Shown: piece by piece, positions 52,140 through 60,817 of the stretch
Layout of the letters: every line of letters begins with the position of its first letter
Numbering within the stretch: the stretch's first letter is position 1
Assembly: GCF_016908015.1 (NCBI RefSeq)
Contig: NZ_JAFBDB010000010.1
Coordinates: forward strand, 1 to 64,000
Length of the DNA: 64,000 bases
Direction of reading: 5' to 3'
Origin: Clostridium pascui
GTDB taxonomy: Bacteria > Bacillota > Clostridia > Clostridiales > Clostridiaceae
Translations under genes and position numbers: made by a program
Notes under the pieces: model-generated
Database searches by the model: none
What the model saw: only the letters and a program-made list of their open reading frames with translations
What the model was told of the DNA's origin: nothing

Positions 52140-52503
52140 GCTCTGCTAACTCTGCTTGAACTTCATATATGTCTACTGTTTTATTAAACTTTTTCTCAAT
52201 TGGCTGTGCCATTCCTGATACCCATATCTTTAGCTCTGCATCTAAATCAAAGTGCCCTGCTGTTTCCACACTAAAATGATTGATTTTGCTATATGGTATT
52301 GAATGGTATTCCACCTTCTTGCCAGTAGCACCTTGTACATCGATGAATATTAATCTTCTGTTTGTAAAGATAATCATATCTCTTATAAGTTTATAAGCTT
52401 TATCAACGCTTTCATTTTCAGCTAATAAATGTCCATATTCTTTCTCTACATCTGCTGCATCACACTTAGATGCATTTCCCATCATTCCGCTAAATAATCC
52501 CAT
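52129..52503 (-). CDS. Bacterial PH-domain protein
   Basis: 124 residues from ATG 52503 (GGAGG 7 nt upstream). IIFTNRRLIFIDVQGATGKK and VEYHSIPYSKINHFSVE are the typical strands of bacterial PH domains of the YvbH/DUF1696 type, ending in a helix (VDIYEVQAELAEHV). Probably a soluble membrane- or protein-binding module. Confidence 0.85.
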   Translation of the reverse strand: MGLFSGMMGNASKCDAADVEKEYGHLLAENESVDKAYKLIRDMIIFTNRRLIFIDVQGATGKKVEYHSIPYSKINHFSVETAGHFDLDAELKIWVSGMAQPIEKKFNKTVDIYEVQAELAEHVS

Positions 52504-52685
52504 TCTAATTCCTCCATATTTCCTTTTCATTTACTATACAACTTAACTTAAATCTCACCTTAATTATACCATTTATGAACTATATTTATAACACTTAAGT
52601 TTTTAACATTTAAAATGGAGAAGTTTTAGATTTAAAAGTGATGCCTCCATAAAAAAGAGGCTGCAATACTCTACAAATGCCTTCT

Positions 52686-53399
52686 TCACTTGCCACTTGC
52701 CACGTGGGTGGCACTTTTCTCATATGCCCTGCATGAATATCTTGCATCGCAATGTCTACATACGGCTGTTCCAAAAGCTGCCTTTTGTCCTTGCTTTATC
52801 TCCTTTAATTTTCCTAAGGGTGGTGCTTTAAATTGTCTCTCCTCAATTTTATCAACGGTTTCACCAAAGCTTTGTATTTGCTTTTCCCCTTCTGTATCAT
52901 CAAAATCTAAATTTACTACTGGATTCCAGCTGTCTATTAATACCTTTACTAAACCCTCATCACCTTTATTTATTGCCTCTCTAAGCTCTGTAGGTGGTGC
53001 AGTTGCTATTATGGCCATATTGTCTATTTGAGTACCCTTTAGCTTCTTCCACATATAAGCATACAAGTTTAATTGACCTCTGTATAGTTCTCTATTGTTT
53101 TCAACCTCATCATAGCTATGGGATTTTATATGATACATAGTTATTTTATCTTCTTTTTCCCCAATACTTACATTGCCTTCTATGGTGTATTTTTTACCCT
53201 TTGGTGTTACTTGCTCTGGAAGTGTGAGCTTAATCTCTGATTCTGTTATGTCCTTAGCTACTTCCCCTAGTTTTTCATAATATAACTTAACCTGCTGCCA
53301 TGCAAACTCTTTCATATTTGAATTTATAGAACGCCCTGTTTCAAATTTTAACTCTTCAAAATTATCTTCAAACAATTCCCTTAGCTTGTCCATATTCAT
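52686..53399 (-). CDS. PD-(D/E)XK nuclease-like protein with C-terminal cysteine cluster
   Basis: 237 residues, GGGGGGAA site 9 nt before ATG. Resembles the Cas4/AddB-type nuclease domain: GQLNLYAYMW supplies the Q motif and CRHCDARYSC (CxxCx5C) the last three cysteines of a 4Fe-4S site. However, the usual GRIDR and VDYKT strands read EGNVSIG and MYHIKSH, so the catalytic Asp residues appear replaced. The fourth cysteine and the first helix seem to lie at the end of the upstream helicase (YNECPRKY). The last nine residues come from the 28-nt repeat. Confidence 0.7.
   Translation of the reverse strand: MNMDKLRELFEDNFEELKFETGRSINSNMKEFAWQQVKLYYEKLGEVAKDITESEIKLTLPEQVTPKGKKYTIEGNVSIGEKEDKITMYHIKSHSYDEVENNRELYRGQLNLYAYMWKKLKGTQIDNMAIIATAPPTELREAINKGDEGLVKVLIDSWNPVVNLDFDDTEGEKQIQSFGETVDKIEERQFKAPPLGKLKEIKQGQKAAFGTAVCRHCDARYSCRAYEKSATHVASGK
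52687..52714 (-). repeat. Stop-codon-associated 28-nt repeat, copy 11 (inside the coding frame)
   Basis: CACGTG variant. The nuclease-like gene reads through it (SATHVASGK) and stops at TGA made by its last bases. A weak hairpin GCCTC / GAGGC lies at 52643-52661. Confidence 0.92.
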
Positions 53400-53428
53400 G
53401 CTATAAGTTCCCCCCTATTTTATAGTCC

Positions 53429-56086
53429 CTAGCCGCTATTGACTAAAGAAAATTCATTCTCAATTTCCTTCAATGTTACCTCTCTAGTTTCTTTAGTTTC
53501 TTCTCCCTCATGACTTAATTCCATATAATGCTTATGAATATCTTCTAAAGTTTTATTTAACAAATTTCCAAAGAAAGTTGTGGTATTTCTTGCAGGAGCA
53601 AAATTGTATTTTTTATAAATCATGTATTTTCGCGGGCACTCGTTATAGGCCAAATAATCAGAGGTGTAGGAATAAACTTCTACAACTTCATCCTTTTTCT
53701 TTTTAGCTTTAGGTATTGAATTCACATTTAAGCTTTCTATTAATGGTAATTCCATGCTTAAAATATCCTCTTTAAAATATGGATGCATGTTTTGGCCCCT
53801 GCCCCTAAAGTTTGGTATTACAAGTAAGTTTTCTGCTCTAGATAATGCAACATAATATGATCTCATTTTATCAAAGGAAGATATCTTATCTAATGGTTCA
53901 TACTCCCCGTGTAAATAAGGCCTTACTATGGTTTCCAATCTGTTTTTAGTATTTTTTACTGGCGGCACTGCTCCTAAAATAACCACTGGAAATTCTAATC
54001 CCTTTGATTGATGTATAGTTAAAAATGATACCCTTCCCTTTGGTATGGGTTCATCCTTAATTTCATAATCTCCTTCTTCTCTTTTATATAGTGATCCTAG
54101 GTAAGACATTATAAACACTTTTATAAAGGCTTCTTCCTGTAAAGCTTGTCCTGTAATCAATCCAAAATTATTATTTTGAGTAAAGAATTGAATATATTTA
54201 GTTATATTAGATAAATTATAAATAGGACCTTCATCAATTCCCTCTTCAGCATTATCAAAAATCTTTTTAAATCTATAAAAGCCGCATAACTTATAAAATA
54301 AATCCATTAAGTTCCAATCCAAAGAATTTATCCTATTAACTAGCCATCTATAGGTTAATTTACTTCCTTCATTAAGCTTTTTATCAATAATTTTCTCCAA
54401 TGATTTTTTATTTATTTCCCTTTTTCCCGCTTCTGATAATTTACCTATTACCCCTCTCTTAAACTCAGCAAAACTTTTCTTGCTTACTAAATCATCAAAG
54501 GAAATATTCAGTTTGCTCATATGGTTACATATCTCAACATAATCCCTCTTCAAATCATCCAGCTCAATAATTGTTTCATCAATAAAGTTTCTAAGCTTAT
54601 AATCTTCACCAATCATATCTTCTGCTGAAAAGTAACATTTTTGTATCCAATCGTTAAATTCCTTCTGCTTTCCTTTGTTAAATTCCTCATCCACCTCAGG
54701 TATGCCAAATAAATAAATCATTAATCCAAACATATGAATTGGTTCTGGATTATCTAAAAATCTCCCTGCACGAGGTGCATAAACTTTTATCCCCGCCTGT
54801 TCAAAGACCGCCTTAAATTTTGATGCATTTTCATTTCCTTTTAAATAAGTGAATAACACTGCCACATCTGATGGGTCTGAAACTATTTTTTTATCTATCA
54901 TCTCTTTTACTTTTCTAACTATTTCCTTATATACCCCAAGAGGCGTATCCCCTACAGTAGTTACAACAGCAGCTCCATCATCACTGCTGTAGGCCTTTAT
55001 ATTCTTGTCCACATTTCTATAATATCGCCCCTTAATAAATTCATTTTCCCAGTTTTCTTTTTCTATAAAACTTGTATAATACTCAACTATCTTCTTTCTA
55101 GACCTATAATTAATATTTAATTTCATCTTCTTAGGCTCAACACCAATGTATGTTTTACATTTAGTATGGAATTGAACAAAGTTTTCAACGGTAGCTCCTC
55201 TAAATCTATAAAGGGATTGATCATCATCCCCAACAACACAAATATTTTTAAACCCTCTTGCCAGCTTAAAGAATATTTTTTCCTGAATATTATTGGTATC
55301 TTGATATTCATCTATGATAACGTGTTTAAATATACTTCCGCTATTGCTACTTACACATAGAACCTCATACCCATACTGCTGAAGCAGAGATAAATCTATA
55401 GTTTTCCTCGGTTGTATATATAGGCTTTCAAGATAAAACTTATATAACTTTCCCAGCATTGAAAGGGTTTTATGGGATTCTTTATTATTTATAATTTCAT
55501 CTGCATCTATACATTCTTCTGAAAACCTATTAAACACAGACATTAAACAATTCACTATTTCATTTTTTGAAGTAGATTTAAGGTTCATATACTCTCTTAT
55601 ATCTTCCTTATATGTTTCTGGCAATCCTAATGTTGTTATAGCTTCACCTAAAAATTTGTTGCTGCTGATATAAAAGTATTGATCTATTTCCTGCATTATA
55701 GTAGGTAATTTTTTCTTTAAAGCATTTTTAAACCTTTTATCTAAAATAAATCTTTGACATAGAGAATGTACTGTTCCTACATACATATCAGAAATATCGT
55801 AATGCTTTCCTGTTTCAGCTGCAGCTAATGCCAGTAGTGAAGTCAATCCAGCTTTAAGCTGCTTGGCAGCCTTTTCTGTAAATGTACTTAAAAATATTTC
55901 TTCTGGCTTAATATCATGAAATACAATTAAATTTACACATCTCCACAGCAACACTCTAGTTTTACCTGAACCAGGGCCTGCAACTATATATAATGGCCCC
56001 TCAATATTTTCTATAGCCTCTTCTTGGGCTTTATTAGGTTTAAACCCACTCTTTATAAATAAATCATTAATATTTATAGTCTTCAC
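53429..56086 (-). CDS. UvrD/RecB-family helicase with partial C-terminal nuclease domain
   Basis: 885 residues. AGPGSGKTRVL (Walker A), VIIDEYQDTNN (II), VVGDDDQSLYRFRGA (III), INYRSRKKIVEYY (IV), TIHQSKGLEFPVVIL (V) and YVALSRAENLLVI (VI) give a full SF1A helicase. The final 80 residues, YLAYNECPRKYMIYKKYNFA and FFGNLLNKTLEDIHKHY, look like the start of a RecB/AddB-type nuclease domain that then breaks off. The start GTG at 56086 has a poorly spaced site, so the true start is uncertain. Forms an operon with the nuclease-like protein. Confidence 0.85.
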   Translation of the reverse strand: MKTININDLFIKSGFKPNKAQEEAIENIEGPLYIVAGPGSGKTRVLLWRCVNLIVFHDIKPEEIFLSTFTEKAAKQLKAGLTSLLALAAAETGKHYDISDMYVGTVHSLCQRFILDKRFKNALKKKLPTIMQEIDQYFYISSNKFLGEAITTLGLPETYKEDIREYMNLKSTSKNEIVNCLMSVFNRFSEECIDADEIINNKESHKTLSMLGKLYKFYLESLYIQPRKTIDLSLLQQYGYEVLCVSSNSGSIFKHVIIDEYQDTNNIQEKIFFKLARGFKNICVVGDDDQSLYRFRGATVENFVQFHTKCKTYIGVEPKKMKLNINYRSRKKIVEYYTSFIEKENWENEFIKGRYYRNVDKNIKAYSSDDGAAVVTTVGDTPLGVYKEIVRKVKEMIDKKIVSDPSDVAVLFTYLKGNENASKFKAVFEQAGIKVYAPRAGRFLDNPEPIHMFGLMIYLFGIPEVDEEFNKGKQKEFNDWIQKCYFSAEDMIGEDYKLRNFIDETIIELDDLKRDYVEICNHMSKLNISFDDLVSKKSFAEFKRGVIGKLSEAGKREINKKSLEKIIDKKLNEGSKLTYRWLVNRINSLDWNLMDLFYKLCGFYRFKKIFDNAEEGIDEGPIYNLSNITKYIQFFTQNNNFGLITGQALQEEAFIKVFIMSYLGSLYKREEGDYEIKDEPIPKGRVSFLTIHQSKGLEFPVVILGAVPPVKNTKNRLETIVRPYLHGEYEPLDKISSFDKMRSYYVALSRAENLLVIPNFRGRGQNMHPYFKEDILSMELPLIESLNVNSIPKAKKKKDEVVEVYSYTSDYLAYNECPRKYMIYKKYNFAPARNTTTFFGNLLNKTLEDIHKHYMELSHEGEETKETREVTLKEIENEFSLVNSG

Positions 56087-56170
56087 CCTCTTATTAAAAC
56101 CATTTATGTATTATTTTACCATATATATTTATTAAGGGGCCACACCTTTGGAAAAAATTTCAAAGAAGAA

Positions 56171-56192
56171 GCACCTGCAATTTTACAGATGC
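56171..56192. terminator. GCACCTG-type terminator
   Basis: GCACCTG / CAGATGC stem with flanking A and T runs, 10 nt past the DUF975 stop. The same type occurs at 60644 and 62982. Confidence 0.85.
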
Positions 56193-56201
56193 TTTTTATA
56201 C

Positions 56202-56840
56202 CTATTCAGTTAAAACCTTTATTTCTCCTATTTCAAGTTCTGGTTTCATAGACTCTTTTAGATTTTCATAAAAATTCGCAATAGAAGTGTTAATGTACGG
56301 TATTAACCATAATAAACCAATGCCTGCTGTAAGTACGCATAGTAAAGCCCAACCTATAAAACTAAGATACATACAAAATAACTTCCACTTAAAACCTTTC
56401 ATCATTTCTTTACTTCTATCTAATGCAGCCATTGCACCAATCTCAGGATTATCACTTAATATATAAAAAGCCATTGAATATCTATAGATAGCAATTATTC
56501 CAGGTATTATAAAAAGTAATGTCCAAAGAAATATAAATAAAGACATTAATAGTTGTAATAAAAATCCAGAACCAAAGTTTTTGAATCCATCAAACATGTT
56601 TTCAATTTTTAAAACTTCATCCCTAACTATTTTTAAAAAACATGAGCCAAGACCAAGTACTAGTGGCCCTAATAATAAGAAGTTTAGTATTGCTCCTATA
56701 TAAGGAATTGCCAATAATGAAGTTATAATGGAGAATATAAAGCATAATAATACCGCTGTGCCCCATCTACCTCTGAGCTGATTTTTTGCATCCATTCTTA
56801 AGTTAGCATTGTCTTTAATTAGTTCATTGTTTATTTTCAT
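56202..56840 (-). CDS. DUF975 family membrane protein
   Basis: About 212 residues from ATG 56840 (AAGGGGG site). The upstream TTG at 56870 is rejected. LRMDAKNQLRGRWGTAVLLC begins the DUF975 domain, followed by five or six membrane segments and AALDRSKEMMKGFKWKLFCM. Function unknown. Confidence 0.88.
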   Translation of the reverse strand: MKINNELIKDNANLRMDAKNQLRGRWGTAVLLCFIFSIITSLLAIPYIGAILNFLLLGPLVLGLGSCFLKIVRDEVLKIENMFDGFKNFGSGFLLQLLMSLFIFLWTLLFIIPGIIAIYRYSMAFYILSDNPEIGAMAALDRSKEMMKGFKWKLFCMYLSFIGWALLCVLTAGIGLLWLIPYINTSIANFYENLKESMKPELEIGEIKVLTE

Positions 56841-57187
56841 AGTTTCCCCCTTAAAAAATAATTTTGCCAAATTAGCTCATAATTTAACAACAGACTTATT
56901 AAGTATACATTAAATAATGAAACTTGTTAACAATTTATTTACTTTATTCGTCTACGCGTTCTACTATAGCGTTTCTAATTGCTGATAAAAATAAGTTTCC
57001 CTTCATATACCCCTCTATTCACAATCACCTTATATCTTATTTATTTTGGGGCATGATTATTCCTGACAAAACAATGGGTGACTATCTCTCACCTGTCACT
57101 TGGCTGATTACACCATAAAAAAAGCACATTTTCTAAACATAGTGCATATAATATAAATGTTTAAAGCTTATGAAAGGAATTTTAAAT
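56841..57187. other. Divergent intergenic region
   Basis: About 345 bp with promoters for DUF975 and cupin genes. A hairpin GGTGA / TCACC lies at about 57076-57092, and GCAC...GTGC at about 57123-57145 before the cupin gene. No gene was recognised. Confidence 0.4.
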
Positions 57188-57775
57188 ATGTGTGACTTTT
57201 GTAAAATGTGTGCTTGTCCTTATTACATGAATGCAGTAAGGTATAACCCCTATAATATGAGAAATGGTAATCAAATGAACCAATGCCCTTACTGCAATAG
57301 CCAACCAATCTACAATCCAGGCTTTTCTAATGAACCAGAGGATGATGATTTGCTTAAGTTAAAGGATTATGGACCAAAACCCTTTGTAGTCAATATTGAA
57401 GAGGCCACTAAACAAAATGATAACTTCCGTACCGCTTTATGGACAGGAACTCATCTACAACTTACATTAATGAGCATAGATGTTGGAGGAGAAATAGGTC
57501 TAGAAATGCATCCTAACCTTGATCAATTCATACGTATTGAAGAAGGTCAAGGAATTGTTAAAATGGGTAGTAGAAAGGATAATTTGAATTTTCAAGCAAG
57601 AGTCTATGATGATTTTGCCTTCATCATACCTGCTGGCACATGGCACAATCTAATCAATACAGGAAATAAGCCAATTAAATTATACTCTATTTATGCACCA
57701 CCTCAGCATCCACGTGGTACAGTTCATGAAACTAAAGCAGATGCAGAAGCTGCAGAAGAAAACCACCGCTACTAA
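57188..57775 (+). CDS. Cupin domain protein with cysteine-rich N-terminus
   Basis: About 195 residues from ATG 57188 (AAAGGA 9 nt upstream; the ATG at 57170 overlaps this site). The N-terminus has CDFCKMCACPYY and CPYCNSQP, possibly metal-binding. The cupin has GGEIGLEMHPNLDQFIRIEE and FIIPAGTWHNLINTGNKPIK, with the His and Glu metal ligands. From memory it resembles spore-associated or mannose-6-phosphate-isomerase-like clostridial cupins. Function unknown. Confidence 0.85.
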   Translation: MCDFCKMCACPYYMNAVRYNPYNMRNGNQMNQCPYCNSQPIYNPGFSNEPEDDDLLKLKDYGPKPFVVNIEEATKQNDNFRTALWTGTHLQLTLMSIDVGGEIGLEMHPNLDQFIRIEEGQGIVKMGSRKDNLNFQARVYDDFAFIIPAGTWHNLINTGNKPIKLYSIYAPPQHPRGTVHETKADAEAAEENHRY

Positions 57776-57793
57776 TATTAATTGAAAATTAAA

Positions 57794-57848
57794 AGGGACG
57801 GTTATCAACTATTCATGCGTTTTATGATTCCAGTTGAAAATCGTCCCT
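57794..57848. repeat. Dispersed hairpin repeat, copy 2 (AGGGACG...CGTCCCT)
   Basis: Same arms and inner CAACT/AGTTG pairing as 3347-3400, and the same GAAA-TTAAA flank. Here it lies between convergent genes and has T-rich flanks, so it probably works as a bidirectional terminator. Confidence 0.8.
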
Positions 57849-57879
57849 TTAAGTCTTGTTATATATAATTGTTTATGCT

Positions 57880-58770
57880 CTATTTTACCAATATTCCGAT
57901 TTCTCTCATAGCTTTTGCTAATCTCTCTGCATTAGCAGGTTCCATCTCAGTAAGCGGCATTCTAAGTTTTCCAACAGGAAAGCCAGTAAGTTCAAGTGCT
58001 TTTTTAACTGGTATAGGGTTAACCTCGCAGAACATTGCATCTGCTAAATCTAACAAATCTAATTGTATCTTAAGTGCACCTGATGTATCTCCTTCCAAAT
58101 ATTTTACTACCATATCATGAGTAAGCTTAGGTGCAACATTTGCAACTACAGATATAACGCCCTTGCCCCCTAGGGATAAAAGTGGAATAACTTGATCATC
58201 ATTACCTGAATATAAATCAATGCATCCATCTGCTAACTTCATAAGCTTAGCCACTTGTGACATATTTTCAGTAGTTTCCTTAATAGCTACGATATTTGAA
58301 ACTTCTTTTGCTAAGGAAACAGCTGTTTCTGGTAGTATGTTGCATCCTGTTCTGCTAGGTACATTATACAAAATGATAGGTATATTTACTGAATTAGCTA
58401 TAGCAGTAAAATGTCCTTTCAATCCATTTTGAGTTGCCTTATTATAATATGGTGTAACTACTAATAGTGCATCTACACCAGATTTTTCTGCTTCTTGGGA
58501 TAGATATATTGCAGTCTTTGTACAGTTAGAACCTGTTCCCGCTATAACTGGTACTCTCTTATTAACATGTTCTACGCATACTCTGATACAGTCTAAATGC
58601 TCCTCATGAGTTAATGTAGATGCTTCACCTGTAGTTCCACAAATAATAATACTGTCTGTCCCATTTTCAATTTGGAAATCAATAAGTTCTCTTAGTTTAG
58701 CATAGTCCACCTCTAAGTCCGCGGTAAATGGTGTTACTATAGCTACTCCTGACCCTGTGAAAATTGACAT
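57880..58770 (-). CDS. dapA: 4-hydroxy-tetrahydrodipicolinate synthase
   Basis: 296 residues from ATG 58770 (GGGAGG site). An open frame continues 41 codons upstream but runs through the riboswitch terminator. GTTGEASTLTHEEH, VIAGTGSNCT, YYNKATQNGLKGH, LYNVPSRTG (catalytic Tyr) and IVAIKETTEN (Schiff-base Lys) identify DapA, the first committed enzyme of lysine and diaminopimelate synthesis. Controlled by a lysine riboswitch. Confidence 0.96.
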   Translation of the reverse strand: MSIFTGSGVAIVTPFTADLEVDYAKLRELIDFQIENGTDSIIICGTTGEASTLTHEEHLDCIRVCVEHVNKRVPVIAGTGSNCTKTAIYLSQEAEKSGVDALLVVTPYYNKATQNGLKGHFTAIANSVNIPIILYNVPSRTGCNILPETAVSLAKEVSNIVAIKETTENMSQVAKLMKLADGCIDLYSGNDDQVIPLLSLGGKGVISVVANVAPKLTHDMVVKYLEGDTSGALKIQLDLLDLADAMFCEVNPIPVKKALELTGFPVGKLRMPLTEMEPANAERLAKAMREIGILVK

Positions 58771-58830
58771 ATTATTGTCCTCCCTAAATAAAATATTATT
58801 ATTTAACATGTAATAAATGGTATAACAAAA

Positions 58831-58853
58831 AGCCAACACATAGAGTGTTGGCC
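58831..58853 (-). terminator. Lysine riboswitch terminator
   Basis: GGCCAACACT / GTGTTGGCT stem followed by T5 on the minus strand, between aptamer and dapA. Confidence 0.9.
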
Positions 58854-58878
58854 ATAAGAATCCTAAAATGAAATATCT

Positions 58879-59050
58879 TAAGTAGCACTCCATCTAAAAG
58901 ATGACAGTTACATAGCTATTAACTATATACCCAGAAGAATAATTATAAGGTCTTAATCCTCTTCGGCAAGCTTCCCTTCCAACTATGTTCATCTACACCT
59001 TACTGTATCACATAGTTTACTAATGAATCTCGCGCCTCTACCATATTATT
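58879..59050 (-). promoter_or_regulatory. Lysine riboswitch (L box)
   Basis: Transcript order: GGTAGAGGCGCGAGATTCAT, TAGTAAAC, then GGAAGGGAAGCTTGCCGAAG AG, and finally ACTGTCATCTTTTAGATGGA GTGCTACTT. These are the conserved L-box blocks. Lysine binding should favour the terminator and shut off dapA. Confidence 0.93.
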
Positions 59051-59109
59051 AAGTTAAATTAGAGGAATTATAACATTTTATAATTTCTCTGTCAACCTAA
59101 ATATCTTCT

Positions 59110-59123
59110 CATGTGGGTGGCAC
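59110..59123 (-). repeat. Stop-codon-associated repeat, copy 12, truncated to 14 nt
   Basis: Only GTGCCACCCACATG remains, the half nearest the gene. It overlaps the TAG stop of the L,D-transpeptidase by one base. Confidence 0.8.
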
Positions 59124-60517
59124 TATTCCTCATAACAAATAATAGGAGTACCATCTTCTATGTTATCAAAAATTGTTTTAGCTAAATATAATGGGGCATT
59201 TACACATCCATGAGTTCCATTTCTCTTATATATCTGTCCCCCAAAGGAATATCTCCAGCTTGCATCATGTATTCCTATATTTCCGTAAAAAGGCATCCAA
59301 TAAGTTACTTCCGCTTCATAATTTTGTCCTCTTAAAGTTGATCCTTTTTGTTTGTAGTTAAGCATATAAGTCCCAAGCTTAGTGGAATTTCCTCTATTGG
59401 GATTCCCTGTTACTACAGCACCTTGAGTTATAAGCCTTCCATTCTTGTAAAACCACAAATGCTGTCTTGTTATATTAATTTCTACATAAGTATTACCTAT
59501 ATCGTTCTTATCCCTAGATACAGCCTTTTGACCATATATAGGTTCTCTTTCAATTACTATACCAAGTTTTATAGTTTCTAATATCGCTTTTTCTTCAGCA
59601 TATGGATTGATCTTCCATCCATAAATTCCGCCTTTAACTTCTACTACTTTACCTGTAGAGGTTTTGAAATTTCTTGTTACTCCAACTGTATCATATTTTT
59701 TACTCAGTCCCAGTACATATTCCCTAACTGCCTTTTCATTTGTCACTACTTCTAAATTTTCATTAACACTAAGCCACTGACTTATTATATTGCCATCTAA
59801 TATTTCATTTTCACTTCCAAATATATATGTGATTTTACTTTGTACATACTTATCTAGTAAACTTTTAGTTTCAAAGGTTTTGTCCGATTTTAAAGTGTAA
59901 TTTGGATTTTCATAACAAAGATTTTGGTTTAAATCTAATTTTGTTTCTCCTTTTAATATACTCATTTCTATATCAGCCTTTAATTTATCCTTCTTTATCT
60001 TATTTCCATATACTTCTTCAATCACTTCATAAGAATCCTTTAAATATTTAAAACTTACATTTTGAGGTTCTACAATCTCTTTATTTAAACAATTCAATTC
60101 ATTTATTTTATTTTCTAAATCATCTTTATTATAAACAAATAAATCATCTACATAATATTTTTCATCCTTTAATACTGAAATTATCCATTTAATTGAGCTT
60201 TGATTAAAATAAACTTTAGAAATATTATTTTTTTCATTATATTGCATCCCTATATCTTTTCCTTTTATTTCTTCAATTTCATTCTTTCTTTCTATTAACT
60301 GCAACTTATAATCATTTACATATCCTTTTATTATATCATCTGCATCACCATGGGCTTTTAATGACACATCTACTCCATTTATTACTGTATTGAAAAAGAA
60401 ATGCTTTGTAAAATATAATGAAACAATTGAATATACTAGTAAAATTGAAAATATTAAAATGATAACATTTCCCGCACGCTTACTTTTAAAAAGCTTCTTT
60501 ATATTAATATTATTCAT
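59123..60517 (-). CDS. L,D-transpeptidase with peptidoglycan-binding domain
   Basis: 464 residues. An N-terminal membrane anchor (VIILIFSILLVYSIVSLYF) is followed by a long extracellular part with PG_binding_4-like repeats and a C-terminal YkuD domain: VEINITRQHLWFYKNGRLIT, IGIHDASWR and RNGTHGCVNAPLYLA (catalytic Cys in HGCVN). It makes 3-3 crosslinks or anchors proteins in the cell wall. A short fragment of a paralogue lies at 62818. Confidence 0.93.
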   Translation of the reverse strand: MNNINIKKLFKSKRAGNVIILIFSILLVYSIVSLYFTKHFFFNTVINGVDVSLKAHGDADDIIKGYVNDYKLQLIERKNEIEEIKGKDIGMQYNEKNNISKVYFNQSSIKWIISVLKDEKYYVDDLFVYNKDDLENKINELNCLNKEIVEPQNVSFKYLKDSYEVIEEVYGNKIKKDKLKADIEMSILKGETKLDLNQNLCYENPNYTLKSDKTFETKSLLDKYVQSKITYIFGSENEILDGNIISQWLSVNENLEVVTNEKAVREYVLGLSKKYDTVGVTRNFKTSTGKVVEVKGGIYGWKINPYAEEKAILETIKLGIVIEREPIYGQKAVSRDKNDIGNTYVEINITRQHLWFYKNGRLITQGAVVTGNPNRGNSTKLGTYMLNYKQKGSTLRGQNYEAEVTYWMPFYGNIGIHDASWRYSFGGQIYKRNGTHGCVNAPLYLAKTIFDNIEDGTPIICYEE

Positions 60518-60671
60518 AGGGGTTTATACCTTTCCATTTAAACATAATAACTAATTTATAATATGTTTGTATCTCTCATTTTAAAACTTAAACTTAAGAT
60601 GGGACGAAACCCTTGGGAAAAATAGTAATTTTTAATTAAAAAAGCACCTGCAATTCAGCAGATGCCTTTTT

Positions 60672-60699
60672 AACTTGCCACTTGCCATGTGGGTGGCAC
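60672..60699 (-). repeat. Stop-codon-associated 28-nt repeat, copy 13, after a lost gene
   Basis: CATGTG variant, followed by the terminator GCACCTGC / GCAGATGC at 60644-60666. Directly upstream the frame TVSQNIEE ends in TAG exactly at the repeat, so a gene end survives although its body is gone. The MATE gene stop is 119 bp away. Confidence 0.9.
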
Positions 60700-60817
60700 T
60701 ATTCTTCAATGTTTTGCGATACAGTGAATTAAAAAAGCCTTGGTCAATATTACACACAAAATGTTAAGCAATCAGTTAAAGGAGAATGAAATGAATAGTT
60801 CCATTCTTTCTTAAATA

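Noticed and set aside
58771-58893. 41-codon N-terminal extension of DapA
   Set aside because: It is translated from the riboswitch terminator region. The GGGAGG site and homology fix the start at 58770.
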